Shown in pieces: positions 24,880 to 34,907 of a stretch of 64,000 bases of DNA (the stretch's first letter is position 1; every line of letters begins with the position of its first letter). The stretch spans positions 186,001 through 250,000 of the forward strand of contig WBSF01000002.1 in assembly GCA_008923315.1 (NCBI GenBank), written 5' to 3'. Position numbers and translations under genes: made by a program. Under the pieces are notes generated by a model. It ran no database searches, had not been told where the DNA came from, and saw only the letters and a list, made by a program, of their open reading frames with translations. This DNA comes from Betaproteobacteria bacterium SCN1. Its GTDB lineage: Bacteria > Pseudomonadota > Gammaproteobacteria > Burkholderiales > Thiobacillaceae.

Positions 24880-25104
24880 ATGGACAAACCTGCCCGCATG
24901 CCGGAGAGGGGTCCCGCGAACCCTTCGCCCGGCGCCGCACCCCGAGCTGCGATCCGCTGCGCGATCTGCCTGAAGGAAGTGCCGGCCGATGCCGTGAACG
25001 TCGCCGACGCGCAGGATTACGTGCACCATTTCTGCGGTCTGGATTGCCTTGATCTCTGGCGCAAACAGGCCCGGACGGGGCGGCCCGAAACGGCAAAACC
25101 CTAG
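24880..25104 (+). CDS. Small DUF3330 protein, likely zinc-binding
   Basis: A 74-residue protein with a disordered Pro-rich N-terminus and a compact cysteine/histidine core: IRCAICLKEVPADAVNVADA, then HHFCGLDCLDLW. The C-x2-C...H-x2-C-x3-C arrangement suggests a zinc site like treble-clef or TRASH-type domains. The function of DUF3330 is not known. The ATG follows AGGAGCCG. It stands alone before purL. Confidence 0.8.
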   Translation: MDKPARMPERGPANPSPGAAPRAAIRCAICLKEVPADAVNVADAQDYVHHFCGLDCLDLWRKQARTGRPETAKP

Positions 25105-25160
25105 ACCGGTCGTCTTGCGGATGGCCCTTTCCGCCTGAGCCCGGAAGGCCGGCGGCTGGA

Positions 25161-25188
25161 TTCGTTCTGGCGCGGTAAACGGTAAAAT
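25161..25188 (+). promoter_or_regulatory. Possible promoter of purL
   Basis: TTCGTT (25161-25166) and TAAAAT (25183-25188) with a 16-base spacer, about 30 bases before the purL ATG. The -10 is good and the -35 weak. No PurR-like box was recognised. Confidence 0.4.
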
Positions 25189-25218
25189 AGCGTCTTTGCC
25201 CCGCCCGCCCAGACCCTC

Positions 25219-28200
25219 ATGTCACGCATCGTTTCGTGCCCCGGCAGCGCCGCGCTGTCGCCCTTCCGTATTGCCAAAATTCGCGAACAGGCCGCCGCAT
25301 GCGGTGTGACGCTGGAAAGCGTCGAGGCGCGTTTCTGGCATTTTCTCGAAGTCGACGGCGATCTCGACGCCGCTGCCGAACGCCAGATCGACACGACTCT
25401 GGCCTACGGCGCGCTAGCCGATGCGCCGACGGCCGAGACGGTGCAGATTCTGGTGACGCCGCGGCCGGGCACGATCTCGCCGTGGTCGTCGAAGGCGACC
25501 GACATTCTCAGGAACAGCGGCCTTGCCCAGTTGAAGCGCATCGAGCGCGGCGTGGCTTTCCGACTGCTGGATGCCGCCGGTGCGCCGCTGGCGGATGCGG
25601 CGCTCAAGACCGTGCTGCCGCTCCTGCACGACCGCATGATCGAGACCGTGCTGCCGACGCTGGCGGCCGCCGACGTGCTGTTTCGCCACGTGCCGCCGCG
25701 CGAGATGACCTCGGTGGACGTGCTGGCCGGCGGCCGCGCCGCGCTGGCCGAGGCCAACCGCGCGCTGGGCCTGGCGCTGTCGGACGACGAAGTCGACTAT
25801 CTGGTGGAGAACTTCACCCGCATGGGACGCAACCCCAGCGATGTCGAACTGATGATGTTCGCGCAGGCCAACTCGGAGCACTGCCGCCACAAGATTTTCA
25901 ACGCCGACTGGGTGATCGACGGCAAGCATGAGTCGAAGTCGCTGTTCGGCATGATCCGCGATACCCACGCGGCGCACCCCGAGGGCACGGTGGTGGCGTA
26001 TTCCGACAACTCGTCGGTGATCGAGGGGGCGGCGATCGACCGCTTCTACCCGCGTGCAGACGGTGGCTACGCCTACAGCGAAGAGCTGACCCACGTGCTG
26101 ATGAAGGTGGAGACGCACAACCACCCGACGGCGATCTCGCCGTTTCCCGGTGCGGCGACCGGCAGCGGCGGCGAAATCCGCGACGAAGGGGCGACCGGCA
26201 CCGGGTCCAAACCCAAGGCGGGCCTGTGCGGTTTCTCGGTCTCGAACCTGAATCTGCCCGGCTGCACGCAGCCCTGGGAGACCGACCCCTACGGCAAGCC
26301 CGACCGTATCGTCTCGCCGCTGGCGATCATGCTCGAAGGCCCCATCGGCGCGGCGGCATTCAACAACGAATTCGGCCGGCCGAATCTGGCGGGCTATTTC
26401 CGCACCTTCGAGGAAACCGTGGCCGGCGAGCGGCGCGGCTACCACAAGCCCATCATGCTGGCGGGCGGCGTGGGCATGATCCGCGACGACCACGTGCACA
26501 AGAAAATGTTGCCCGCCGGCACGCTGCTGATCCAGCTGGGCGGCCCCGGCATGCTGATCGGCCTGGGCGGCGGCGCGGCCTCGTCGATGGACACGGGTGC
26601 CAATGCGGCCGACCTCGACTTCGACTCGGTGCAGCGCGGCAATCCCGAAATGGAACGGCGCGCACAGGAAGTCATCGACCGCTGCTGGCAGCTGGGCGAA
26701 GCCAATCCCATCCTGTCGATTCACGACGTCGGTGCGGGCGGCCTGTCGAACGCGCTGCCCGAACTGGTGCATGGCGGCGGCAAGGGCGGACGCTTCGAAC
26801 TGCGCGCCGCGCCGTCGGAAGAATCCGGCATGTCGCCGCGCGAGATCTGGTGCAACGAGGCACAGGAACGCTACGTGCTGGCGATTCCGCCTTCGCGCCT
26901 CGACGAATTCCGCGCGATCTGCGAACGCGAGCGCTGCCCCTTCGCGGTGCTGGGCGAAGCGACGGAGGCCAACCATCTGCTGGTGACGGACAGCCATTTC
27001 CGCAATGCCCCGGTGGACGTGGGCCTCGACGTGATTCTCGGCAAGCCGCCGAAGATGACGCGCGACGTGGCGCACCGGCAGAATCCGCCGGCGCCGCTGG
27101 CGCTCGACGGCATCGCGCTGGACGATGCGGTGCACCGCGTGCTGGCGATGCCGGGCGTGGCGTCCAAGATGTTCCTCATCGCCATCGGCGACCGCAGCGT
27201 GGGCGGGCTGACCGCGCGCGACCAGTGCGTGGGGCCGTGGCAAGTGCCGGTGGCCGATTGCGCGATCACGCTCGCGGGCTACCGGACCCTGCGCGGCGAG
27301 GTTTTCTCCATCGGCGAGAAAGCCCCGCTGGCGCTGATCGACGCGCCGGCCTCGGGCCGCATGGCGATCGCCGAGGCGATCACCAACCTCGCCGCCGCGC
27401 GCGTCGAAAAACTGTCCGACGTGAAGCTTTCGGCCAACTGGATGGCGCCGGCCGGCCACCCCGGCGAGGACGCGGCGCTGTTCGACACCGTCGCCGCCGT
27501 GTCGCAGTACTGCCAGGCGCTGGGGATTGCCATCCCGGTGGGCAAGGATTCCATGAGCATGAAATCCGTGTGGCAGGACGGCGGCGGGAAGAAGCAGGTG
27601 ACCGCGCCGATCTCGCTGGTGGTATCGGCCTTCGCCGTCACGCCCGACGCGACGCGGCAGCTCACCCCGCAACTGCGCACCGATTGCGGTGAGACCGACC
27701 TGATCCTGATCGACCTGGGCCTGGGCAAGAACCGTCTCGGCGGATCGAGCTTCGCCCAGGCCTTCAAGCAGGTGGGCGACCAGTGTCCGGACGCGCCGGA
27801 ACCCGCCGCCCTGAAAGCGTTTTTCGACACGATCCAGACACTCAATGCCGCAGGCAAACTGCTGGCCTATCACGACCGTTCCGACGGCGGCCTGTTCGTT
27901 GCGCTGGCCGAAATGGCGTTTGCCGGACACTGCGGGCTGGAGATCGACATCGACGAGCTGTGCTCGGAAAAGATTCGCCACGACGCGGACGAAGAGGGAG
28001 TGCCCGAGCCCGACATGGACGACCCGCGCGGCTATACCGAGCGCCTTTTCAATGTGCTGTTCAGCGAAGAAGCGGGCGCCGTGCTGCAGGTGCGCCGCAG
28101 CGATACGCAGGCCGTGATGGCTGCCTTCTTTGCCGCCGATCTGCGCGGCGAGTTCTACATCATCGGCGAGCCCGGCAATGCCGACCGGATCCGTCTGGCG

Positions 28201-29175
28201 CGGCGGGAGCATGTCGTTTTCGATGCGGCGCGCGCCGATCTGCAGCGCATCTGGGGGCGCACCAGCTATGAACTGGCGAAGCTGCGCGACAACCCGGTCT
28301 GCGCCGAGCAGGAATACGCGACCCACGCCGACGCGACCGATCCCGGCCTGCGCTGCGCACCGTGCTTCGACCCTGCCGAAAATGTCGCTGCGCCCTACGT
28401 CGCCGCCGGACAGCGGCCGCGCGTGGCCATTCTGCGCGAGCAGGGCGTGAACGGGCACGTCGAAATGGCTGCGGTTTTCGACGCCGCCGGTTTTTCCGCT
28501 TTCGATGTTCACATGAGCGACATCCTGGCGGGCCGTGCGGATCTGGCCGATTTCGCCGGCTTCGTCGCGTGTGGCGGTTTTAGCTACGGCGACGTGCTGG
28601 GCGCGGGCGGTGGCTGGGCCAAATCCATCCTGTTCAATCCCCGCGCGCGCGACCAGTTCGCCGCCTTCTTCGGTCGCGCCGACACCTTCGCGCTGGGCGT
28701 GTGCAACGGCTGCCAGATGATGAGCCAGCTGCACGACCTGATTCCCGGCGCGGCGGCGTGGCCGCGTTTCGAGCGCAACCTGTCGGAGCAGTTCGAGGCG
28801 CGCTTCAGCCTCGTCGAGGTGCTCGACTCGCCTTCGCTCTTTTTCACAGGCATGGCGGGGTCGGTCATGCCCATCGTCGTGTCGCACGGCGAGGGCCGGG
28901 TGGAATTCAGGGATCCGGCGCATGCGGCGCAGGCGCGCGCGACGCTGCGCTATGTCGATCATCGCGGCATACCGGCGGAAACCTATCCGATGAATCCCAA
29001 CGGTTCGGCCGGCGGCCTGACCGGCTTCACGAGCGGCGACGGCCGCTTCAGTATCCTGATGCCGCATCCCGAACGGGTGGCGCGGGCGGTACAGATGTCG
29101 TGGAAGCCCGATACGCTGACCGGCGACAGCCCGTGGATGCGCATGTTCCGCAACGCCCGGCGCGCGGTTGGGTGA
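25219..29175 (+). CDS. purL: Phosphoribosylformylglycinamidine synthase (large PurL)
   Basis: A 1318-residue single-chain FGAM synthase for step four of purine synthesis, turning FGAR, glutamine and ATP into FGAM. The N-terminal domain is followed by two AIR-synthase-like halves ([43 protein letters not shown]) and a C-terminal class I glutaminase (about 1050-1318) with nucleophile [12 protein letters not shown] and MPHPERV. Length matches the large proteobacterial form, so no separate PurQ or PurS is needed. The gene is intact and stands alone. Confidence 0.97.
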   Translation: MSRIVSCPGSAALSPFRIAKIREQAAACGVTLESVEARFWHFLEVDGDLDAAAERQIDTTLAYGALADAPTAETVQILVTPRPGTISPWSSKATDILRNSGLAQLKRIERGVAFRLLDAAGAPLADAALKTVLPLLHDRMIETVLPTLAAADVLFRHVPPREMTSVDVLAGGRAALAEANRALGLALSDDEVDYLVENFTRMGRNPSDVELMMFAQANSEHCRHKIFNADWVIDGKHESKSLFGMIRDTHAAHPEGTVVAYSDNSSVIEGAAIDRFYPRADGGYAYSEELTHVLMKVETHNHPTAISPFPGAATGSGGEIRDEGATGTGSKPKAGLCGFSVSNLNLPGCTQPWETDPYGKPDRIVSPLAIMLEGPIGAAAFNNEFGRPNLAGYFRTFEETVAGERRGYHKPIMLAGGVGMIRDDHVHKKMLPAGTLLIQLGGPGMLIGLGGGAASSMDTGANAADLDFDSVQRGNPEMERRAQEVIDRCWQLGEANPILSIHDVGAGGLSNALPELVHGGGKGGRFELRAAPSEESGMSPREIWCNEAQERYVLAIPPSRLDEFRAICERERCPFAVLGEATEANHLLVTDSHFRNAPVDVGLDVILGKPPKMTRDVAHRQNPPAPLALDGIALDDAVHRVLAMPGVASKMFLIAIGDRSVGGLTARDQCVGPWQVPVADCAITLAGYRTLRGEVFSIGEKAPLALIDAPASGRMAIAEAITNLAAARVEKLSDVKLSANWMAPAGHPGEDAALFDTVAAVSQYCQALGIAIPVGKDSMSMKSVWQDGGGKKQVTAPISLVVSAFAVTPDATRQLTPQLRTDCGETDLILIDLGLGKNRLGGSSFAQAFKQVGDQCPDAPEPAALKAFFDTIQTLNAAGKLLAYHDRSDGGLFVALAEMAFAGHCGLEIDIDELCSEKIRHDADEEGVPEPDMDDPRGYTERLFNVLFSEEAGAVLQVRRSDTQAVMAAFFAADLRGEFYIIGEPGNADRIRLARREHVVFDAARADLQRIWGRTSYELAKLRDNPVCAEQEYATHADATDPGLRCAPCFDPAENVAAPYVAAGQRPRVAILREQGVNGHVEMAAVFDAAGFSAFDVHMSDILAGRADLADFAGFVACGGFSYGDVLGAGGGWAKSILFNPRARDQFAAFFGRADTFALGVCNGCQMMSQLHDLIPGAAAWPRFERNLSEQFEARFSLVEVLDSPSLFFTGMAGSVMPIVVSHGEGRVEFRDPAHAAQARATLRYVDHRGIPAETYPMNPNGSAGGLTGFTSGDGRFSILMPHPERVARAVQMSWKPDTLTGDSPWMRMFRNARRAVG

Positions 29176-29239
29176 TGGGCGGGCCTGTGAGAAAATACGC
29201 CGCTTCCCGATTCAACGGGCGCTGAAGCCAGCTGCCGCC

Positions 29240-32059
29240 ATGAACGCACCGGATTACCTGCTTACCGACGATCACCTGCGCGCGCAGGTCAAGCTCCTGG
29301 GCACGCTGCTGGGCCAGGTGCTGCTGCAGTTCGCCGGCGAAGACGTGTTCGAGACCGTCGAGACCCTGCGGCGCGGTTTCGCCGAACTCCACCAGCAGGA
29401 AGACCAGCAGCGCCGTACCGATCTGATGGCGACGATCGACGCCATGTCCGCCGAAAAGGTCGAACTGGTGGTACGTGCGTTTTCCAGCTATTTCAAACTG
29501 GTCAACGTGGCCGAAGAGGCCTTTGCCCACCGCAACCGCCGCCGCATGCTGTCGCACGGCATGCCCCTGTGGGAAGGCTCGTTCGATCGCACCGTCGGCG
29601 ATCTCAAGGCGCAGGGCATGACCGCCGCCGCTTTCCAGGCGATGCTGAACCGCCTGTATTACGCGCCGGTGTTCACCGCGCATCCCACCGAAGCCCGTCG
29701 CCGCGCGGTGATGGAAGGGATGCGCCGCGTCTTTCTGATCTGCGATCAGCTCTACAGTCCGACGCTGGGCGTGAACGATCAACGCGAGTTCGAAGCGCAG
29801 CTGGCCGCCGAGATTCAGGTGATGTGGCGGACCGACGAACTGCGCTCTGCCAAACTGGAAGTCCGCGACGAGGTGCGCAACGGCCTGTACTACGTGCGCG
29901 AGGCCCTGTTCGAGGCGGTCCCCAAGGCCTACCATTTCTTCGAGAAGGCGCTGCGCAAACACTTCGGCGTCAACGCCGACAGCGGGGCGCCGGTGACAGT
30001 GCCGAGCTTCATCCGCTTCGGTTCATGGATTGGCGGCGACCGCGACGGCAATCCCTTCGTCACCGCCGACGTTACCGAGTGGACGGTCTATACGCAGATG
30101 CAGGCCGCGCTCGACGAGTACCGTGCGCGACTGCTCGATCTGCGGCAGACGCTCACGCACAGTAGAGACTGGTGCACGCCTTCGGCGGCGTTCCAGGAAC
30201 GCCTGGCCGAGTATGAATCCGAGTTCGGCGATCAGGTCTTCCGCGGCACCGCCGTGCAGATCTACAGCCGCGAACCCTACCGTCGCATGACGGCGATCAT
30301 GCTGGCGCGGCTGGACGCCAACCGTTCCTATGTGCACCAGAGTCTGGCCGACGTGCCGAGCTTCAAGCCGCATCTGGCCTACGAGAAGGCCGGCGATTTC
30401 GTCGACGATCTCTACCTGCTGCGCGACTCGCTGATCAGCCATGGCGACCGCCTGGTGGCCATGCAGGATCTGCAGGCGCTGATCCGGCTGGCGGAGAGCT
30501 TCGGCTTCCACTTGCTGCAGATCGACATTCGCCAGGAGTCCACGGTGCATACGCGCACCGTCACCGCGGTATTGCAGCAGATCGATCCCGGCTTCGACTA
30601 TCCATCCGCGAGCGAGGCGGACCGCGTGACGCGGCTGGCGGCCTGGATCGGCCATATCGACCCGATCCAGATCAACGACGCCGTGCTCGACGAGGAGGCG
30701 CGCGAGGCGCTGGCGGTGTTCCGCCGCATGGCCAAGCTGCAGGCCGAAGTGGGCGACGAACTGTTCGGCGCCTACGTGATCTCGATGACGCACCACGCCA
30801 GCCATGTGATGGAAGTCATGCTGCTTGCGCGGCTGGTCGGTCTGGCAGGCCACACCGGCAGCGAGTGGTTCTGCCGCATCCTGGTGGCGCCGCTGTTCGA
30901 GACGGTGGACGATCTGCAGCACAGCGAGGACATTCTCGATGCGCTGCTGTCGAACAAGGTTTACCGCGCATTGATCTCGGCCAACGGCAACCGTCAGGAA
31001 GTCATGCTCGGCTATTCGGATTCGTGCAAGGACGGCGGCATCCTGGCGTCGAACTGGAATCTCTATCAGGCCCAGCTGTCGATCATCGCGCTGACCCAGC
31101 ACTACGGCGTCGAATGCCGGCTGTTCCACGGTCGCGGCGGCACCGTCGGACGCGGCGGCGGTCCGACCTATGACGCGATCCTGTCGCAGCCACCGGGTAC
31201 CGTGAACGGCGAGATCAAGTTCACCGAGCAGGGCGAGATGCTGTACTACAAGTACGGCAATCCCGAAACCGCGAACTACGAGATCGGCATGGGCGTGACC
31301 GGTCTGCTGAAAGCCAGCGCGACCGCGCTGGCCCACAGCGACGTGCGTTACCCGCAGGCCTATCTCGATCGCATGCGCGACATCGCCGCAGCGGGCGAGG
31401 TGAGCTATCGTGCGCTCCTCGGCATGGAAGGATTCATCGACTATTTCTACGAAAGCACGCCGGTTACCGAGATCGGTACGCTGAACATCGGCAGCCGGCC
31501 GTCGCATCGCAAAAAAGCCGATCGTTCGCTCGGTTCGATCCGCGCGATTCCGTGGGTCTTCGGCTGGGCGCAGTCGCGTCACACGCTGCCGGCGTGGTAT
31601 GGCATCGGCAGCGCGCTCAAGACCTTCATCGATGCCGATGCGGACGGTCTGGCGCAGCTGCGCGAAATGCACCGCGAATGGCCGTTTTTCCGCAGCCTGC
31701 TGTCCAACGTGCAGATGTCGCTCACCAAGGCCGACATCGAGATCGCCGAGGAATACGCGCGCCTGTGCGACCACACAAACGCGATGGCGATCTATCGTAC
31801 CATTGCCGACGAATTCGCCCTGACGGTCGATTGCGTCAAGACTGTGGCCGGCGTCGGCAACCTGCTTGAGGACAACCCGCAACTGGCGCTGTCGCTGTCG
31901 CGCCGCCGGGCCTATATCGACCCGATCAACCACATCCAGGTCCGCATGCTGAAACGCTACCGCACCGGCAGCGTGTGGGAGGCCGAGCAGGACACCTGGC
32001 TCACGCCGCTGAAACGATCGATCAACGCGATCGCTGCGGGTATGCGCAACACGGGATGA
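29240..32059 (+). CDS. ppc: Phosphoenolpyruvate carboxylase
   Basis: A 939-residue enzyme making oxaloacetate from phosphoenolpyruvate and bicarbonate, refilling the TCA cycle. Catalytic signatures are seen as VFTAHPTEARRRAV near residue 150 and FHGRGGTVGRGGGPTYDAI near 630, plus LGYSDSCKDGGI and the C-terminal IAAGMRNTG. The ATG at 29240 gives a usual N-terminus; an in-frame start at 29168 would lie within 10 bases of the purL stop and add atypical residues. The stop overlaps the next gene (ATGA). Confidence 0.97.
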   Translation: MNAPDYLLTDDHLRAQVKLLGTLLGQVLLQFAGEDVFETVETLRRGFAELHQQEDQQRRTDLMATIDAMSAEKVELVVRAFSSYFKLVNVAEEAFAHRNRRRMLSHGMPLWEGSFDRTVGDLKAQGMTAAAFQAMLNRLYYAPVFTAHPTEARRRAVMEGMRRVFLICDQLYSPTLGVNDQREFEAQLAAEIQVMWRTDELRSAKLEVRDEVRNGLYYVREALFEAVPKAYHFFEKALRKHFGVNADSGAPVTVPSFIRFGSWIGGDRDGNPFVTADVTEWTVYTQMQAALDEYRARLLDLRQTLTHSRDWCTPSAAFQERLAEYESEFGDQVFRGTAVQIYSREPYRRMTAIMLARLDANRSYVHQSLADVPSFKPHLAYEKAGDFVDDLYLLRDSLISHGDRLVAMQDLQALIRLAESFGFHLLQIDIRQESTVHTRTVTAVLQQIDPGFDYPSASEADRVTRLAAWIGHIDPIQINDAVLDEEAREALAVFRRMAKLQAEVGDELFGAYVISMTHHASHVMEVMLLARLVGLAGHTGSEWFCRILVAPLFETVDDLQHSEDILDALLSNKVYRALISANGNRQEVMLGYSDSCKDGGILASNWNLYQAQLSIIALTQHYGVECRLFHGRGGTVGRGGGPTYDAILSQPPGTVNGEIKFTEQGEMLYYKYGNPETANYEIGMGVTGLLKASATALAHSDVRYPQAYLDRMRDIAAAGEVSYRALLGMEGFIDYFYESTPVTEIGTLNIGSRPSHRKKADRSLGSIRAIPWVFGWAQSRHTLPAWYGIGSALKTFIDADADGLAQLREMHREWPFFRSLLSNVQMSLTKADIEIAEEYARLCDHTNAMAIYRTIADEFALTVDCVKTVAGVGNLLEDNPQLALSLSRRRAYIDPINHIQVRMLKRYRTGSVWEAEQDTWLTPLKRSINAIAAGMRNTG

Positions 32060-32619
32060 GCGAAGGCGTGGCTGTAGCTGCGCCACGGCGGCGCGGCCTG
32101 TTCGCCGCCCTGCTGGCGGCGGCGGTGCTGTTCATGATGGTCTGCGGCCTTGCGCTGTATGCCTTCATGCTCAATGTCGATCTGGGCGAGGCCAAGCGCC
32201 GCCTGTCTAAGGAAATCGAAACGCGGCAGCAGACCGAACGCTATCTCACCGAGACGCGCAACCAGTTGCTCGCCCGGCAGCGCGAAGTCGAACAGTTGCG
32301 CCAGCAGCTGAGCTACCGGGAGTCGGACTACCAGTCGGCAGTCGCGGCCAAGCCCGCGTTGCCGGTGGTCGTGAGTTTTCGTTCGTCCCTGCTGGGCAAG
32401 GGGCTGGTCGCGGTGATCCAGAATACCGGCGACCGCTACCTGACGGTGGCGCTGTCGGTGCGCAATCCCACGCTGGCCACGTCCAAGCGTTTCACGCTCG
32501 AACTGGAGCCCCGGTCCAGCGCCGATTTCGGCCATCTGGAAGGCTGGCAGTTTGCCTCGGGCGACGAATTCGCCCTGTACAGCGACGAATTCGCCGCACT
32601 CAGGCTGAACGTGCCTTGA
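32056..32619 (+). CDS. Membrane-anchored coiled-coil protein of unknown function
   Basis: A 187-residue protein. A short basic N-terminus is followed by one transmembrane helix (about 16-40), a coiled coil (about 45-92, rich in Glu/Arg/Gln: KRRLSKEIETRQQTERYL), then a beta-rich C-terminal domain (VVVSFRSSLLGKGLVAVIQN, YLTVALSVRNPT). I do not recognise a family. The ATG overlaps the ppc stop, so it is translationally coupled to ppc. Its end overlaps the convergent RND gene by 20 bases. Probably anchored in the inner membrane facing the periplasm. Confidence 0.75.
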   Translation: MSEGVAVAAPRRRGLFAALLAAAVLFMMVCGLALYAFMLNVDLGEAKRRLSKEIETRQQTERYLTETRNQLLARQREVEQLRQQLSYRESDYQSAVAAKPALPVVVSFRSSLLGKGLVAVIQNTGDRYLTVALSVRNPTLATSKRFTLELEPRSSADFGHLEGWQFASGDEFALYSDEFAALRLNVP

Positions 32620-34894
32620 GCGTCGTGTCCTGCCTGGGCAGGCGCAGGCCCAGCAGCGCCGGCATCAGCAGCAGCTCGAACACCTGACCTGCGAACAGGC
32701 CGACCGCGCACAGGGCGCCGAAGTGCGCGGTCGGCCTGAAATCAGACAGGCCCAGCAGACTGAATTGCGCGATCAGAACGACCGAGATCGCGATCACCGC
32801 GCGCCCCGAGCTTTCCACGCTGCGTATGATCGCGAACACCGGACTGACACCATGCCGGATACGGTGGAGATAGCCGTGATAGAGATGGATGGTGTCGTCC
32901 ACGGTGATGCCGAGAATGACCCCTGCGATCAGTACGGTGGCGACGTCGAGCGCGACGCCGGTGACGCCCATCACCACGAAGATGAAAAACAGGGGCGCGA
33001 GATTCGGGATCAGGCAGATCAGCGCGCCGCGGAACGAACGGAACAGCAGCGCCATCAGCAGCAGGATCTGGATGAAGGCCGAGGAGAAACTCTTGAGCTG
33101 GCCGTTGACGATGCGATCGGTCTGGTCGGCAAACAGCTGGCCGTAGCCCGACATGCGAATCTGCACGCCTTCGACCGGATGGGCGGCGAGATGCGCCTTG
33201 ATGCGGTCGATGACCGCGCTGATCTCGTTCACACCGTGGACGTTCAGGCTCATGGCGATGCGGCCGCGCTGGAATTCACGGTTCACCAGTTCGAACATGT
33301 CGCTGCCGTCGTAGATCAGCATCAGCTGTTCGACCAGCTTGCGGCTGGTCGGCAATGCATCGACACCGGCGGGTTCGCCGCTCAGTGCGCGGTTCATTTC
33401 CTCGATCATGTCCGCGACCGAAAGGCTGCGGTCGACTTCGGGCTGCTGCTCCAGCCATTGCTGCAGTGCCTTGATTTCGGCCAGCCGTCTGGGGTCCTTG
33501 AGTGCGTCGCGGCCTGCGCCGGTCAGCACGATTTCCAGTCCGGTGACGCCGGCTAGCCGGCTTTCGATCCGTTCGGTGCCGAGGCTGATGCTGTGTTTGG
33601 GCGAAAAGAACTCGATCAGATTGGACTCGACCTTTACCTGCATCGCCAGCGGAATCGTGACCGCGATGAGCAGTGCGGTGCCCCCCAGTACCCAGCGGGC
33701 ATTGCGGAGGCTGAATACCGAAACGGCCGCCGCGATGCGACGTGCCTTGGCGAGCCCGGAACGGCGGCGCGGCCAGCGTGGCACGTCCCATTTGAGCAGG
33801 ATGGGCGGCATCAGCACGAACACGACCAGGAATACCATCAGCGTGCCGATGGAACCGGACAGGCCGAAGGCCTGGACCGGCGGGATATCCACCCACAACA
33901 GGCTCAGCATGCCGGCACCGGTGGTGAGCACGTTGAACAGTCCCGGCACGAGGGTTTCCTTGAGTGCGCGGGCGATGCGTTGCGGACGCGGCAGCAGTGC
34001 GATGCGCGCGCGCTGGATGGCGGCATACAGGTGCAGCAGCGTGGCGGTGGTGTACGCCGCGATCAGCGTCGGAATCATCGCGGTCACCGGCGTATAGGGC
34101 TGGCCGGTGGCGACCAGCCCGCCGACGCTGGCGGCGACCGTTACGCTCATCGCCAGCCCGCCGATCAGAACCGGCCGGACGCGGCCGACCACCCACCACA
34201 ACAGGCCCATGCCGATCAGGAAAGTGGTGGGAATGAAAATGGCACTGTCGCGCCACAGCGAGCGCAGCTCCTCGACGGTCTGCGCCACCGTGCCGGCGGT
34301 GGCGGTACGGTGGGTCTCCAGTTTCTCGGCGACGACGGTCTCGTCGAGCGCGATCAGCACGTCGCGCCGTGCCAGGCTCTCTTTCAGGAATTTTGGCCGC
34401 ACGACCAGCGCGACGGCGCGCCCGTCGCGCGAGGCGAGCAGGCCCGGCGCAAAGGGGTCGCCGAGTACGCGGGCCTTCCATTGCGCGGGACTGCGCGAGG
34501 CGAGTTTGCGGGCGTCGACCAGCGGCGCGACGGCGAAGCCGTCGTCGGTGGCTTCGATGTGCTCGACCGTGGTGAGCGTGAGCACGCGGTCGACCGAAGG
34601 GTGGCGTTCCATGGTCCGGGCGACGCGGTCGAGTGCGGACAGGAAGCCCGGCGTGTAGAGGTCGTCGCCCTCGAACAGCACGACGATCGTTTCGTCGTTG
34701 GGGAATTCCTTGAACAGCGACGCACGCAGCTGGATCGTGGGCGAATCGGACGGCGAATAGATGTCCGGCGCGTTGTTGAAATGCAGCTTCAGGACATAGG
34801 GAATGGAGACCGCGAGGACGACGAGCGCGATACCCATCGCCACCCAGGGCGGCAGCATGCGCCGCCCGTCGAGCCAGGCTTTCAGTGTCTCCAT
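32600..34894 (-). CDS. RND superfamily (MMPL-type) exporter
   Basis: A 764-residue membrane protein with two similar halves, each with one helix, a large periplasmic loop and five more helices. The first half has LPPWVAMGIALVVLAVSIPYV and a sterol-sensing-like helix set (GLLWWVVGRVRPVLIGGLAM). The second has LVLIA-type repeats ending GVILGITVDDTIHLYHGYLHR. Such MMPL proteins use the proton gradient to export lipids or hydrophobic molecules. It is the last gene of a three-gene minus-strand operon with a barrel-like protein and a LolA-like protein. Confidence 0.88.
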   Translation of the reverse strand: METLKAWLDGRRMLPPWVAMGIALVVLAVSIPYVLKLHFNNAPDIYSPSDSPTIQLRASLFKEFPNDETIVVLFEGDDLYTPGFLSALDRVARTMERHPSVDRVLTLTTVEHIEATDDGFAVAPLVDARKLASRSPAQWKARVLGDPFAPGLLASRDGRAVALVVRPKFLKESLARRDVLIALDETVVAEKLETHRTATAGTVAQTVEELRSLWRDSAIFIPTTFLIGMGLLWWVVGRVRPVLIGGLAMSVTVAASVGGLVATGQPYTPVTAMIPTLIAAYTTATLLHLYAAIQRARIALLPRPQRIARALKETLVPGLFNVLTTGAGMLSLLWVDIPPVQAFGLSGSIGTLMVFLVVFVLMPPILLKWDVPRWPRRRSGLAKARRIAAAVSVFSLRNARWVLGGTALLIAVTIPLAMQVKVESNLIEFFSPKHSISLGTERIESRLAGVTGLEIVLTGAGRDALKDPRRLAEIKALQQWLEQQPEVDRSLSVADMIEEMNRALSGEPAGVDALPTSRKLVEQLMLIYDGSDMFELVNREFQRGRIAMSLNVHGVNEISAVIDRIKAHLAAHPVEGVQIRMSGYGQLFADQTDRIVNGQLKSFSSAFIQILLLMALLFRSFRGALICLIPNLAPLFFIFVVMGVTGVALDVATVLIAGVILGITVDDTIHLYHGYLHRIRHGVSPVFAIIRSVESSGRAVIAISVVLIAQFSLLGLSDFRPTAHFGALCAVGLFAGQVFELLLMPALLGLRLPRQDTTLKARSA

Positions 34895-34907
34895 GGCACG
34901 GGTGCGG

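Noticed and set aside
25414-29067. Very long open frame on the minus strand opposite purL
   Set aside because: High-GC codon bias leaves antisense frames open. The translation is rich in His, Arg and Gln, has no domain pattern, and purL on the plus strand is certain.
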